From Alphaproteobacteria bacterium (GTDB lineage: Bacteria; Pseudomonadota; Alphaproteobacteria; Micavibrionales; UBA2020): a stretch of 30,240 nucleotides of DNA. Made by a program: the position numbers and the translations under genes. The notes beneath the pieces are model-generated. The model did no database searches. It had not been told where the DNA came from and saw nothing but the letters and a program-made list of their open reading frames with translations. The stretch spans positions 1-30,240 of the forward strand of contig JAQSWE010000001.1 in NCBI GenBank assembly GCA_029266795.1, read 5' to 3'. Of the stretch, positions 18,001 through 26,475 are shown one piece after another. Positions within the stretch are counted from its first letter, which is position 1. The number at the start of each line of letters is the position of its first letter.

Positions 18001-18781
18001 GGCCGGAATTGAGCTGCTGCATCATGATGCCGGTATCCAGCCCCTTCGGCGCTTTCAGATGCGTGTAGACCGCATCGATCGTTTCCTCCACGCCGCCATG
18101 CTTTTCCAGCGTCGCGTACAACTGGCCGCGGCGATAGGTCAGTTCGCCGACCAGCGCGGAGAAATCGTCTTCGGATACTTCCGGCGTGATCAGGTTGACG
18201 GCGCGGGCGAGCGCGGTGGTGGGATCGCGCTGGATCTGGCGCAGCACATCGGCCTGTGCTTCGCGCAGCATCTCGCTCGATGTCTGCTCATCCATCACGT
18301 CGAAATAGGGCGGGATGCCGGATTCGATGGGGAAGCGGCGCAGCAGCGATTGCGAAAAGGAATGGATCGTCTGGATGCGCATGCCGCCATAAGCGTCGAG
18401 GAATTCGGCGAACATCTGGCGCGCGCGCGTTACTTGCGCCTCTTCCGGCTTGCGGCCGGTCAGCTTGGTCAGTTTTTCGACAAGCACGGCTTCGTCACAG
18501 GTCGCCCAGTTGCTGAGTTCGTCGCGGATGCGGTTCGTCATCACCGATGCCGCCGCGCGTGTGAAGGTGATCGCCAAAATCTGGTCAGGCTTCGCGCCGT
18601 TCAGCATCAGGCGCAGCGTGCGGTCGGTGAGCACCTTGGTTTTGCCCGTGCCGGCAGAGGCGGAAACCCAGACGCTGGCCGTGGGGTCGGAGGCTTGGCG
18701 CTGCACGACATTCGGATCGGGGCGGCGGCGGTCGGCGTCTTTTTTGGCCTGAGGAGACTGTTTATCTGGCGTTGCCATCAT
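15080..18781 (-). CDS. addA: Double-strand break repair helicase-nuclease AddA
   Basis: About 1,233 residues. AddA is the UvrD-like helicase and nuclease subunit of the alphaproteobacterial AddAB complex, which resects DNA ends for RecA loading. Helicase motifs are clear: Walker A ASAGTGKT at about 41-48, ITFTRAAA, the DEAQDTN box, VGDEKQSIFSFQ, VHGAKGLESPIV and MYVAMTRAADRLY. The C-terminal RecB-type nuclease follows (HELFEFLP, GQIDRL, VIDFKNS, then QMAAYRLAL). Tandem ATGs at 18781 and 18778 share a GGGAGG ribosome site. The first forms an ATGA overlap with the addB stop, indicating coupled synthesis of the complex. Confidence 0.96.
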   Translation of the reverse strand: MMATPDKQSPQAKKDADRRRPDPNVVQRQASDPTASVWVSASAGTGKTKVLTDRTLRLMLNGAKPDQILAITFTRAAASVMTNRIRDELSNWATCDEAVLVEKLTKLTGRKPEEAQVTRARQMFAEFLDAYGGMRIQTIHSFSQSLLRRFPIESGIPPYFDVMDEQTSSEMLREAQADVLRQIQRDPTTALARAVNLITPEVSEDDFSALVGELTYRRGQLYATLEKHGGVEETIDAVYTHLKAPKGLDTGIMMQQLNSGLGLNGNAPDIKALKDAADILAGGTASDLEKAKMIKAWILHPEQRNELFYDYVSVFLTKEKEPRKRLTTKATSAAQDAMEREAMRLMQGIESIATMNVARGTESILRLTGAILEKYTEKKRSLNLLDYDDLVHHANQMMNKTDAAGWVLQKLPGNIKHILVDEAQDTNPDQWNLVTSIAREFFTNPARTQSKDNTIFVVGDEKQSIFSFQRADPKEFATNKKIFADLVKQSGGKWREVEMEIAFRSSPAVTQAVDAVFANPEASDGLFFKGADEEKQVHHTPFRKGQAGVVEVHPILRPTEQEPAKPWSLPLQMEPGNDTSAQMADKIADQIKGWLDSGEELESRKRPINPADILILVRRRSGFVDEMVRALKKRDIPVAGADRMSLREQIAVMDLVALGEVLLFPKDDYKLASLLKSPLLGLNDQQLEDLAVNRPGTLWDALEKRSKGRDAAAKPYREVFEYLSGLQGKLNSERPYEFYSSILMNPAPGNHKSGLNAMFGRLGFEAEDPLVEFLNAVERYEKIHTPTLQGFLAWLDAGEAEVKREINLNPESPRVHIMTVHGAKGLESPIVILPDTTGLPEDNNRARPRFLWPDEERDVPLWVPRSDLESKAFAHEREKAELERDREFRRLMYVAMTRAADRLYVYGHQNSERDSEKSWYSLIRKGIAQNLKDDVQVIKPAVPPAANDNKSVSPEFDKAAAPVPAAVNGEPVLDDGQTILRFGVKQTAKPQPDGLKPLGKAKPVGIPIWARHAPKTADAPVKKFRPSEYKASNDDYAAPSPLEAERETYHRRLGTVVHELFEFLPALPAEERDAAARKYLGKPVHGLTAKDQDAAAKEVMKILNDPEFGALFGPNSRAEVSLTGLFDKDGQKQMMSGQIDRLVVDDKQVIVIDFKNSVKPPKNASDVSEKYVMQMAAYRLALQQIYPDKEIKAALLYTRSAKLVPLDAKTLDGALDKMGLKPYKKPDIKGPKP

Positions 18782-21700
18782 TTGCCTCCCTTGCCGGCGG
18801 CGGGGCTGCGGCGCGTGGTGGTTTTCTTGGTGTTCTTTTTCGCGCCCTGCTGGTTCACGGTCGACCATTCACCCACACGTGACAGGTGTTCATAGTTGTT
18901 GTAGCGCGGCGCGAATTCGGGGCGCGGGGTGGCCAGATACGGGGTTTCTTTCTTGTTGAAAGCCTTCACCAGATCGCCGACGCCTTTTTCGGCTTCGTCC
19001 ATCAGCTGCTTCACATCGCCGCGCACGATCGTCACATCGGCGGCGGGGCGGCCGCCCGAGAGTTTCCAGTATTGCAGGTCGCCCACCTCGGTCGCATCGA
19101 TGCCGTCGAAGCCGCCGGAATAGGCGATCAGCGCCTCCAGCGTCAACTGCGGCGACATGCCGAGCGCGACGTTTTTTTGCGTGGGAATACCGCCGGTTTT
19201 GTAATCGATGATGACGGCCTGACCGTCTTCGTTGCGGTCGACGCGGTCGGCGATGGCGGTGAGGGTGAAAATCTCGCCGTCGCCCATGTCGATATCCAGC
19301 TTGCCCTGCACTTCGGTGCCGAGGTTCTTGGTCATTTCGCGCCGCTCGGCTTCAAACTTCACAAACCATTTCGCGATCCGCTGGAAACGCGGCATCCAGA
19401 AGGATTGCACATAGGGGTTGTTCATGCGCGTCTTGAACGCGTCTTCGCCCATTTTAATCAGCTCGTCATAGGCGTTGTCGGGCAGCTTGTCGGGAAATTT
19501 CTTCATGAAGGCGTCGAGCGCGTCATGCGTAAACGTGCCGCGTTCGGAAACACTCGGGTTCGCATCCAGCGGATCGCGCGGGCGGATTTTCAAGATGTAT
19601 TTCGCATAGACGGTGTACGGGTCGCGCATTAGCGATTCAACGGCGGTGACGGGCAGTTTTTTCGGGCGCGCGGAGACGGGCGGCGTCGGCGCGGGCGGCG
19701 CGATGGGTGTCACATCGGGCGGCGTGTGCATCGCCTGATTGATTTCGAGCAGCTGGTTCTTGCCGTTCAAATCATCTTTCAATCCCGCGCCCTTCAGCAC
19801 CATCATCAGGCGCGTGAGGAAGGGGGACGATACGGTCGGCGCATCGCCGGAGCGCATGGAGCGCGACAGCAGCACATCGGGGCTCGCGATCATCTGCGTG
19901 AACTGGTGCGCCGCGCGGCCGATGGATTCCTCGGCGGGGGGCAGGCCCATCGCCTTCACCATATCGGGCGACAGCCACGGGTTGACATCGGGGCGCGCGG
20001 GCCAGCTTTCGTCGTTCAGCCCGCCCATGATGACGATATCGGCCTTGATGAGTTTTGCCTGTTCGGGCGTCACGATGCGCAAGGTCGGGTGCGGCGACAT
20101 CGCGGGCTGGAAGCTGACAGCGCGCATCAACCCTTGCAGCACGTCAACATATCCTGCGCCCGTCACGGGCGGAATATGCTTCGCCGCGTCGCGCAGCTGC
20201 GTCATGAACTGCGCCGATTTGCGGCCGTCATCGCCGCGCCACAATTTTTCCGCGCCGGTTTCCTTGTCGGTCTTCGCCATGGCTTCGGCGAAGCGGATAT
20301 GTTCGTCGAGGAATTCGGCGAAGGGCAGCGGGGTATCGGTATCCATTTTCTCGAAGAACGCTTTGCCCGCCACCTGCAAACGGTCGGCAAAATCGATCAG
20401 CGATTTTTTCTCGGCTTCCAGCACGTCCGCCGCGCGGTAGCCGGGGGAATCTTTCGGGCGGCGGGCGGCGCGGTTGAAGGCGGCGGTCAGCGTGTCTTTC
20501 AACCCTTCTGCGCCGGCACCGGGGCGCGGGCCGTGCAGCGCCATGTCTTCCAGCTGCGAAACTTTTTGTGCGAAGGCGGTACGTGCTTCGCCGTTGGCGG
20601 CGAGCGGATGCTTCAGCGCTTCCAGCAGCGGCACAGGCGACCATTCTTCGGATGCCATATTGGCGGTGGCGAGCAGGAAAATGCCGGCCTGGGATTCAGC
20701 GAGCGATTTACCCGCGCTGTCTTCGACTTCCACTTTCCAGTAGCGGAGTTTCGCCGAGACGCGGCGCGCGAGTGAACGGTCGCCCGTCACCAGCATCGCG
20801 GTCTTGCCGGGCGTTTCCAGCGTTTCGCGCATTTTGAGGGCGATGACGGAGGCTTCTTCCTGCGGGGAACCTGCGGTGATCAGGTCCATGCCGTGCAGCG
20901 CCTTGGGGTCGATCTCGCGCGCGCTTTCGTCGTCATTGGCGGCTTTTTTGCGGCCTTGTTTGCGTGCCTTCAATCCCGCCCAGCCTTCGGTCGTGCCGGA
21001 GGGGCGCATAGCTTCGCGGAGCAGTTTCGCACGGCCATTGTTGACGCGGGCGGCGGCGTTGGTGGCGCGCACGGTGGTTTTCGGCAGGTCGGCATCCCAG
21101 CCCTGCACGTCTTTCAATTCCGCGCCGAGTTCGCCGAGCAGTTTCTTGAACATGAATTGCGGGTGGACAGGCGTCAGCACATCCCAGCTTTTCGCATCGG
21201 TCAACCGGTCAACGCCCGGCAGCACCACCGCGCCCTGCGGCATCGCGGCGACGGCCTGCAGCATCGAGACGACGGCGGGCGAGGTATCGGTAAAGCCCGC
21301 CGCGATCATCGGCTTGCTCGGCGGATTATTGCGCCAATGCAGCGCCTGGATTTCCAGCAGCGCGTTGCGGTGTTCTTCGGGGTCGACCATGCCCAATTGC
21401 TCGAGCTTCGCGGGCCATGTTTCGGTGATGATCTTCAAAAATTCGGCGGTCTGCGACCATTGCGTGCGGAATTCCTTCGGCGCGAGCTTCTCGACATTTT
21501 TGAGTTCAATGTCGTTGCGCTGCAGCTCATCAAGGAACGAACCCAATTCCCCGCCCAGCTTGATCGCCTTTTGCACGGAGCTGGCCATGCCGGGGATCTT
21601 CAAAATTTCTTCGGCCAGCAGCAACTGGCGGTGCAGGCGCGGCACGGCGGGCGGAATATCCATCAGCGCCTGCGAGAGGACCGGATTGCCGGAAACTTTC

Positions 21701-21984
21701 AGGCCGAGATCGTCGCGGTCGACATCGCCCGGCGCGTCTATCCTCGGCATGATGCCGGGCTTGCCGTCGAGCTGTTCCATGAAAGCCTGCCGCAGCAGGT
21801 CGCGCGTCTCGCGGTCGGGGACAAGCACGGTGTAGTCGGAGAGCTTCAGCGGATCATTGCCGACCTGCTTCAAAATCCCGCGCGCGAGGTCTTCCAGAAA
21901 AGGGCGATCAGGGGTGATCGTAAACACGCGGGGCGTATTTACGGCGGGTGCGGATGGCGGAGCAGAGGTCGGACCTTCAGCCAC
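18778..21984 (-). CDS. addB: Double-strand break repair protein AddB
   Basis: 1,068 residues, typical of alphaproteobacterial AddB, partner of AddA and the second nuclease subunit. The N-terminal half is a decayed helicase-like region (TPDRPFLEDLARGIL, VLVPDRETRDLLRQAF). A PEQAKLIKADIVIMGGLNDESWP block is diagnostic of the family. The C-terminal RecB-like nuclease has VSERGTFTHDALDAF, VIIDYKTGG and QLTLEALIAYSGG. Translation appears to start at GTG 21984, with AAGGGA 5 nt upstream; no better ATG fits. It precedes addA with a 4-nt overlap. Confidence 0.95.
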   Translation of the reverse strand: MAEGPTSAPPSAPAVNTPRVFTITPDRPFLEDLARGILKQVGNDPLKLSDYTVLVPDRETRDLLRQAFMEQLDGKPGIMPRIDAPGDVDRDDLGLKVSGNPVLSQALMDIPPAVPRLHRQLLLAEEILKIPGMASSVQKAIKLGGELGSFLDELQRNDIELKNVEKLAPKEFRTQWSQTAEFLKIITETWPAKLEQLGMVDPEEHRNALLEIQALHWRNNPPSKPMIAAGFTDTSPAVVSMLQAVAAMPQGAVVLPGVDRLTDAKSWDVLTPVHPQFMFKKLLGELGAELKDVQGWDADLPKTTVRATNAAARVNNGRAKLLREAMRPSGTTEGWAGLKARKQGRKKAANDDESAREIDPKALHGMDLITAGSPQEEASVIALKMRETLETPGKTAMLVTGDRSLARRVSAKLRYWKVEVEDSAGKSLAESQAGIFLLATANMASEEWSPVPLLEALKHPLAANGEARTAFAQKVSQLEDMALHGPRPGAGAEGLKDTLTAAFNRAARRPKDSPGYRAADVLEAEKKSLIDFADRLQVAGKAFFEKMDTDTPLPFAEFLDEHIRFAEAMAKTDKETGAEKLWRGDDGRKSAQFMTQLRDAAKHIPPVTGAGYVDVLQGLMRAVSFQPAMSPHPTLRIVTPEQAKLIKADIVIMGGLNDESWPARPDVNPWLSPDMVKAMGLPPAEESIGRAAHQFTQMIASPDVLLSRSMRSGDAPTVSSPFLTRLMMVLKGAGLKDDLNGKNQLLEINQAMHTPPDVTPIAPPAPTPPVSARPKKLPVTAVESLMRDPYTVYAKYILKIRPRDPLDANPSVSERGTFTHDALDAFMKKFPDKLPDNAYDELIKMGEDAFKTRMNNPYVQSFWMPRFQRIAKWFVKFEAERREMTKNLGTEVQGKLDIDMGDGEIFTLTAIADRVDRNEDGQAVIIDYKTGGIPTQKNVALGMSPQLTLEALIAYSGGFDGIDATEVGDLQYWKLSGGRPAADVTIVRGDVKQLMDEAEKGVGDLVKAFNKKETPYLATPRPEFAPRYNNYEHLSRVGEWSTVNQQGAKKNTKKTTTRRSPAAGKGGK

Positions 21985-22190
21985 TGTTATCCCTTGGAAC
22001 CAGACGTTATATATTGCAGGTCACGAGCCTACCCCCTTTATGTATAAAGTCAATATCAAGAATCTCCCGCGCCCCGCCATTTGCTGCGCTGCAAATAGAC
22101 ATAATGCGGTGCTTTTTAGAGACTCTGGCGGGGGATGCGCGGGGTTTGCTATAGATGCGGGATTGAACATCCAAACCGCGAGAACCCGCC

Positions 22191-22742
22191 ATGCCCGCAC
22201 TCAGCTTCCTTTGGGAACGCAAAGACACTCCCGGCCTCGATGCCTGCCGCCTAGAGCTGTCATCCGCCGGCGCGCGGCTGCGCGGCAATGCGGTGTTCCT
22301 GCATGACGGCCTGCCCGCCGCGCTGAATTACGACGTGACGATGGATACCGACGGCGCGACGCAATCCGCGACCATCGAGGGCTTTATCGGCGACGATGCG
22401 GTGAGCCATATCATCCGCCGCGCGGCATCGGGCTGGATGCATAACGGCAAGCCGGTGCCGAGCTGCCGCGGGCTCGACAGCCTCGACCTCAGCTTTACCC
22501 CCGCCACCAATTTCTGCCAGTTCCACGCGCTGAAAAACGCGGGCGCCGAGACGACGGAAATCGTTTCCGCATGGTTCGATTTATCGACCCAGACGCTGAA
22601 ACCCCTGCCCCAGAATTTCACCCGCATCGGCGAGACGAGCTTTCAATACGCCGCCCCCAGTCAGGGATATGAGGATGTGCTGGAATTCGATACCGGCGGC
22701 ATGATCGCGCGGTATCCGGGCTTGTGGGACCGGGCGGCTTAA
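22191..22742 (+). CDS. Putative glycolipid-binding family protein
   Basis: 183 residues matching the small bacterial family annotated as putative glycolipid-binding (DUF1089-type). Recognisable pieces are LSFLWERKDTPGLDACRLE at the start, ALNYDVTMDTDG, LDLSFTPATNFCQFHAL (family TPxTN motif), FDLSTQTLKPLPQNFTRI and the closing FDTGGMIARYPGLWDRAA. It has no signal peptide and no membrane segment. The biochemical role of the family is poorly established. It stands alone on the plus strand, divergent from addB with about 200 bp between and convergent with the next gene. TATAGA at 22150-22155 could be a weak -10. Confidence 0.8.
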   Translation: MPALSFLWERKDTPGLDACRLELSSAGARLRGNAVFLHDGLPAALNYDVTMDTDGATQSATIEGFIGDDAVSHIIRRAASGWMHNGKPVPSCRGLDSLDLSFTPATNFCQFHALKNAGAETTEIVSAWFDLSTQTLKPLPQNFTRIGETSFQYAAPSQGYEDVLEFDTGGMIARYPGLWDRAA

Positions 22743-22751
22743 CCCTTTGCT

Positions 22752-22862
22752 GTCATGCCCGCCTTGCGCGGGCATCCAGAAGCGCGTCCGCGCGTCTCGT
22801 AACGCCAACAGTCATATGACGGCTGGACAGCCTACTGGATGCCCGCGCAAGGCGGGCATGAC
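22752..22862. repeat. 111-bp palindromic element between convergent genes
   Basis: Two perfect inverted arms of 28 bp (22752-22779 and 22835-22862) flank a 55-bp centre. Each arm is itself a hairpin: ATGCCCGC, a CTTGC loop (or its complement) and GCGGGCAT. The centre adds a 10-bp perfect palindrome, GTCATATGAC (22811-22820), and a GGCTG-GA-CAGCC hairpin (22821-22832). The nested layout resembles repetitive extragenic palindromes seen in many alphaproteobacteria. Located 10 bp after one stop and 19 bp from the opposing stop, it would also act as a two-way terminator. Confidence 0.85.
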
Positions 22863-22880
22863 GAAAGAGGAATGGCGGGA

Positions 22881-23804
22881 TTAGTTTGTCGCCTTTGGCG
22901 TCTTCAACGTCGCCGGTTTCTTCACGCCCTCCAGCGGCCGTGGCGTGCCGCCGAGTTTCTGCAACTGCGCAAAGGCTGATTCCAGCGCGGTTTCGTCGTA
23001 ATCCTTGAATTTATGGCTGGTGAGCGCCACGCCATGCGCGGAGGTCAGGCTTTCGGTCACGCGGCGGCTTTCGAAATTGAAGATGATCTTCAAGGTATCG
23101 CCGTCGCCGAGGTTTTTCTTTTCCACCAGCGTCTGTGCATCCGTCATCAGGAAATTGCCCGAGGTTGGCGCGGTTGCCGCATTCGCCGCAGCAGGTGCCG
23201 CGACGGGCGCGGGCTCGTTATCCGCCGCCACTTTCTGCACGACGGCGCGCGCGATGTCATGTTCCTTGGTGAGGCGCGCGAGGATCGCATAGCGGTCATG
23301 GTTCGGCGGCACAGACAGCTTTTCCAGCACGGATTTTTCAAGCGTCGCCTTGTTGCCTTTGCGCGTCACTTGCGATTCATCGAGGTCATAGGCGAAACGC
23401 GCCGGAAACGTATCGGCGAAGCCCTCCGCCGCCAGCTGCGCCTTTGATTCCTCCGTCAGCGCCAGCACGGCCTGCACGGGGCGTTTTTCTTTTGCGCCGA
23501 TGGTGAGCGCATATTCGACGGGCGTGACGCTCAGGCGGCGCGGATTGCCGGTCTCGCCGATCAGGATCTGGAACGCTTCGACCTGCACAATCTGCTGGCC
23601 GTTTTTCGTCGTGAACGTCGCTTCGTCCGCAAAAGCGAAGACCGTTTCGTTCGGGCGGAAACCTTTTTCATTCGGGCGTTCGGCATAAACATCGAACGGC
23701 GGGCGCGGCGCGCCATCTTCATACCGCACGGCATACTGGCGGGAGTTACTGGCATCCATCAGGTAGCGGAACCCGCTGAAGCTGTCTTTTTCCACCGATG
23801 CCAT
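22881..23804 (-). CDS. Hypothetical protein
   Basis: 307 residues that I do not recognise. The start at ATG 23804 is well supported by GGGGAGG 6 nt upstream, better than the frame's first ATG. Residues about 1-100 look like a beta-rich globular domain (FRYLMDASNSRQYAVRYEDG, then ATFTTKNGQQIVQVEAFQIL). Residues about 105-190 contain helices, an Ala/Pro-rich linker follows near 205-225, and the last 80 residues form another small domain ending in a basic Lys/Thr/Pro tail. There is no signal peptide or membrane segment, so it is probably cytosolic. It stands alone, with a palindromic element behind it and an AT-rich gap of 91 bp to the ATP-grasp gene stop. Confidence 0.8.
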   Translation of the reverse strand: MASVEKDSFSGFRYLMDASNSRQYAVRYEDGAPRPPFDVYAERPNEKGFRPNETVFAFADEATFTTKNGQQIVQVEAFQILIGETGNPRRLSVTPVEYALTIGAKEKRPVQAVLALTEESKAQLAAEGFADTFPARFAYDLDESQVTRKGNKATLEKSVLEKLSVPPNHDRYAILARLTKEHDIARAVVQKVAADNEPAPVAAPAAANAATAPTSGNFLMTDAQTLVEKKNLGDGDTLKIIFNFESRRVTESLTSAHGVALTSHKFKDYDETALESAFAQLQKLGGTPRPLEGVKKPATLKTPKATN

Positions 23805-23895
23805 GCTATGCCTCCCCCGCATTTGAATTCAGACAGGATAACGCATCGTATATGTTATGTCAAATCATGATATATTATCTATATTTATCAGATAT

Positions 23896-24870
23896 TTAAG
23901 CCGCAACGCCCATCTGCCGCGGTCCGCGGCCGAGGTGATTGAGCGCCATGCGCAGGAAATGGCTGTCCCAACTGCCGCCTGATTCCGCGAAACAGTCGGG
24001 ATACATGCCGGGGAAGGTGTTTTCATCGACGATCAGGTATTGGTGCCGTGCCGTGGAATAGATGAAATCGAAGCCGATCACATCGGCCCTGAGCACGCGC
24101 GCGGCCTTCAGCGCGACGTCGCGCACGGGGCTTGCATCGACCCAGTCCACACCGCCGCCTTTTCTGTCCGCGTCATAGACTTTCCAGTTATCGACGAACT
24201 TTTCCGGTTTCTTGCGGTAGCCATAGACCAGCTGCCCGTCGATGATGGTAGTGCTGATCCATTTGGTGATGTCGTTTTCCTCGAACTCCTCGCAGAATAT
24301 CTGCAGCTTCTCCCCCGAAAACGACTGGCCGTATTCGACGGCGTCGATCAGCTCGCGCGGGGATTTCACCATATGGATGCCCTGCCCGAAGGCGCCGAGC
24401 GTCGGCTTCAGCAGCGCAGGCCCCGCCGCCACGACTTCGGATGCAATCGCATTCGCATTGCCCGCCGGAAACATCCAGAAATTCGCGGTCGGCAGCCCCG
24501 CGCCGCGCAGGATGGTATGCGCATTGAATTTATCGAGCCCGTTGATCAGCCCTTCGGGGTCGGGCACCACGCGCGTCGATTTGGCGAGCGTACGCAAGAC
24601 CGTCACGCTCCAGCTGTTCGGCAGATGCGTCACGAAATACCAGAGCACAAGGTCGAGGTCGGAGAGGCAGCCATGCGCGTCATAGACCTTGCCGTTGCGG
24701 ATATAGGCGCTCCCAAGATCACACGGCACAACCTCGATATCCACTTGCGCGGCCAAGCCCGCCGCCACCGCCTGCCGCACATCGTCCGGCATCAGCCCGT
24801 TGCCCTCGATCACATTGCCCGACGGATGCTTGGGCGGCAAAAACACGCCGACCCTTTTTTTCTGTGACAT
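23896..24870 (-). CDS. ATP-grasp ligase, RimK/glutathione synthetase-like
   Basis: 324 residues, close in length and layout to glutathione synthetase and RimK-type ligases, which join an acyl-phosphate to an amine using ATP. The N-terminal pre-ATP-grasp fold has the VVPDPEGLINGLDKFNAHTIL segment. K155 in LLKPTLGAFGQG is the likely ATP-binding lysine of the glycine-rich loop. D268 in GFDFIY and VDEN at 281-284 with FPGM supply the metal site at the end. Start ATG 24870 has AGGGGA about 7 nt upstream. It lies 32 nt after the GCS2-type ligase, so the pair likely makes a dipeptide and then a tripeptide-like product. The substrate is unknown, and true GshB is not assured. Confidence 0.85.
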   Translation of the reverse strand: MSQKKRVGVFLPPKHPSGNVIEGNGLMPDDVRQAVAAGLAAQVDIEVVPCDLGSAYIRNGKVYDAHGCLSDLDLVLWYFVTHLPNSWSVTVLRTLAKSTRVVPDPEGLINGLDKFNAHTILRGAGLPTANFWMFPAGNANAIASEVVAAGPALLKPTLGAFGQGIHMVKSPRELIDAVEYGQSFSGEKLQIFCEEFEENDITKWISTTIIDGQLVYGYRKKPEKFVDNWKVYDADRKGGGVDWVDASPVRDVALKAARVLRADVIGFDFIYSTARHQYLIVDENTFPGMYPDCFAESGGSWDSHFLRMALNHLGRGPRQMGVAA

Positions 24871-24902
24871 TGTACATTCCCCTGCTTTTTATTTTTCGTT
24901 AT

Positions 24903-26222
24903 TTAGAACAGCCAGAGCCCGTAACCCTGCGGCAGGCAATGCAGATACTGGTAAGGGTTCGCCGGCGCTGGCTCCGTAAGACTATCGGGCGCGCGGAACA
25001 CGCCCGCAACCGCCCTGCCGTCGTCCGGCGCTTCCCAGAGCGGATGCCCTGCCGCCAGTTCCGCCGCCGCATGGGCATAGACATTTTTCAGGTCGCCGGA
25101 CTCCGCCGCGCGGCGCTGCCGGTCGGCGCTGTTGCCATGCGCCAGAATGCAACGCAGCGTATCGCGGTATTTCTCGTAGCCGAGCTTGACGAAAAAAGGC
25201 TCCAGCCGGTCGATCCATTGCGCGATATCCTCGCGCAAGGGGCGGATATCGCCGAAATCATCGGCCACGATATCGGCGTCGAGGCCGTAGCGCATCGCGC
25301 GCCACTTGTTTTCGCGCATCCGCCAGCTGGCGGGGCGCGGCATGTCGTCGAGCCAGCCCTGATGTTCCGCGAACCAGTGGCCAAGGCAATGGACAAAGGC
25401 AGTGATCGCCGCCGCTTCCGCAACCGTCGCCGGCTGGTCGCAGATGCGGATTTCCAGCGTGCCATAGCGCGGGCAAGGGCGGATATCCCACCACATGTCT
25501 TTCAGGTCGGAGATGGAGCCCGAGCGCGTCATCGCGCGCACGAGGCTTTTGTATTCCTGCCAGTTTTCGAACTGGTAGGGCATGCCGCCGATGGGCATTG
25601 ATTCAGTCACCGAGGGGCGGATGCTGGCGAAGCCCGTGTCGCGCCCTTCCTCGAACGGCGACGACGCGCTGAGCGCCAACAAGTGCGGCAGGAAGCGCAT
25701 ATAGAAATTGTGGTAGCGGATGCAGGACTGTGTGTCCTTCATGCCGATATGGATATGCATGCCGAGCGTCGTGAAGCGGCGGTAAATTTCCTGCCGCGTT
25801 TCGCGCAGGAGTTTATAGCGCTCCGTCTCCGTCGGCGTGACCTGATTTTGTTTCAGCAGCGGCAGCACGCCCGCGCCCACCAGCATCGCGTCATGCGCCG
25901 CCAGCTGCGGCGTGATGCGGGAAAGGCGGTCGTTGAGGTCGGCCTCCGCCTCCTGCACGTTTTTGCAGACATCGGTCGTGATCTCGATCATGTGCTGGTA
26001 CAGCTCGTGCTGCACGCCCGGATGCTTCGCGCCCTTGACGATATCGAGCCCGACGGGCGCGGGCAGGCAGGTCTCGCGGTTGACGATGCCGAATTCGCAT
26101 TCGACGCCGAGCGACAGCGGCTCGCTCTCCATGAACAGCAGCTGGCGGTTGATCTTGGCGAAGACGTTGTCTTCCGCCGACTGCCGTTTGAACGGCTTTA
26201 AAATTTTTTCTAGAAGGAGCAT
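24903..26222 (-). CDS. GCS2-family carboxylate-amine ligase (YbdK-like)
   Basis: 439 residues of the glutamate-cysteine ligase type 2 family, which forms gamma-glutamyl or related amide bonds with ATP. Metal-binding acids are in SLGVECEFGIV (E41, E43). The GMHIHIG motif lies at 154-160 and the family hallmark MWWDIRPCPRYGTLEIRICD at about 243-262. The start at ATG 26222, with AAAGAGG 6 nt upstream, is favoured over the open extension to 26405. It is followed by the ATP-grasp gene in the same direction. The pair parallels gamma-glutamylcysteine then glutathione synthesis, but YbdK-like enzymes have varied or weak activity, so the amino-acid partners are open. Confidence 0.88.
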   Translation of the reverse strand: MLLLEKILKPFKRQSAEDNVFAKINRQLLFMESEPLSLGVECEFGIVNRETCLPAPVGLDIVKGAKHPGVQHELYQHMIEITTDVCKNVQEAEADLNDRLSRITPQLAAHDAMLVGAGVLPLLKQNQVTPTETERYKLLRETRQEIYRRFTTLGMHIHIGMKDTQSCIRYHNFYMRFLPHLLALSASSPFEEGRDTGFASIRPSVTESMPIGGMPYQFENWQEYKSLVRAMTRSGSISDLKDMWWDIRPCPRYGTLEIRICDQPATVAEAAAITAFVHCLGHWFAEHQGWLDDMPRPASWRMRENKWRAMRYGLDADIVADDFGDIRPLREDIAQWIDRLEPFFVKLGYEKYRDTLRCILAHGNSADRQRRAAESGDLKNVYAHAAAELAAGHPLWEAPDDGRAVAGVFRAPDSLTEPAPANPYQYLHCLPQGYGLWLF

Positions 26223-26475
26223 GTGATGCCTCTTTCCGTTGTATCGCGATGATGGTTGTTGAATGGGGCGGCTAAAAACGTGCCGCGTATATCCGCGCAT
26301 TCGGCATTCGCTGGGAGAGCCCTTTTGTGTGCTGCAAAAGTGCGCGGCGCTTCCCGCTGCCTTAATTCCAACATAGCACCGCGAGCTTACAGGTGTCTTA
26401 CGCAACGCAACATTTTACGGCGCAGGAAATTAAGCCGTTAAAAACAAACCGGAAATTTTTTGAAAAAATTGCGCC
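26223..26475. other. Leader and promoter region of the GCS2 gene; no gene seen
   Basis: Together with the short frame at 26476-26634 this makes a 478-bp stretch without a secure gene. It should hold the promoter of the ligase pair. I saw no convincing -35/-10 pair. The plus-strand frames here lack ribosome sites and family resemblance. Confidence 0.4.

Noticed and set aside
16058..18895. 945-codon open frame on the plus strand
   Set aside because: It is antisense to the well-supported addA, has low-complexity His/Arg/Gln-rich composition and no family motif. It is a by-product of the high third-position GC of addA.
22007..22288. 93-codon minus-strand frame between addB and the glycolipid-binding gene
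   Set aside because: It overlaps the start of the recognised plus-strand gene and has no ribosome site or motif.
26453..26470. A/T palindrome AATTTTTTGAAAAAATT
   Set aside because: It is made only of A/T runs with a one-base loop. It is unlikely to be a terminator or a specific binding site.
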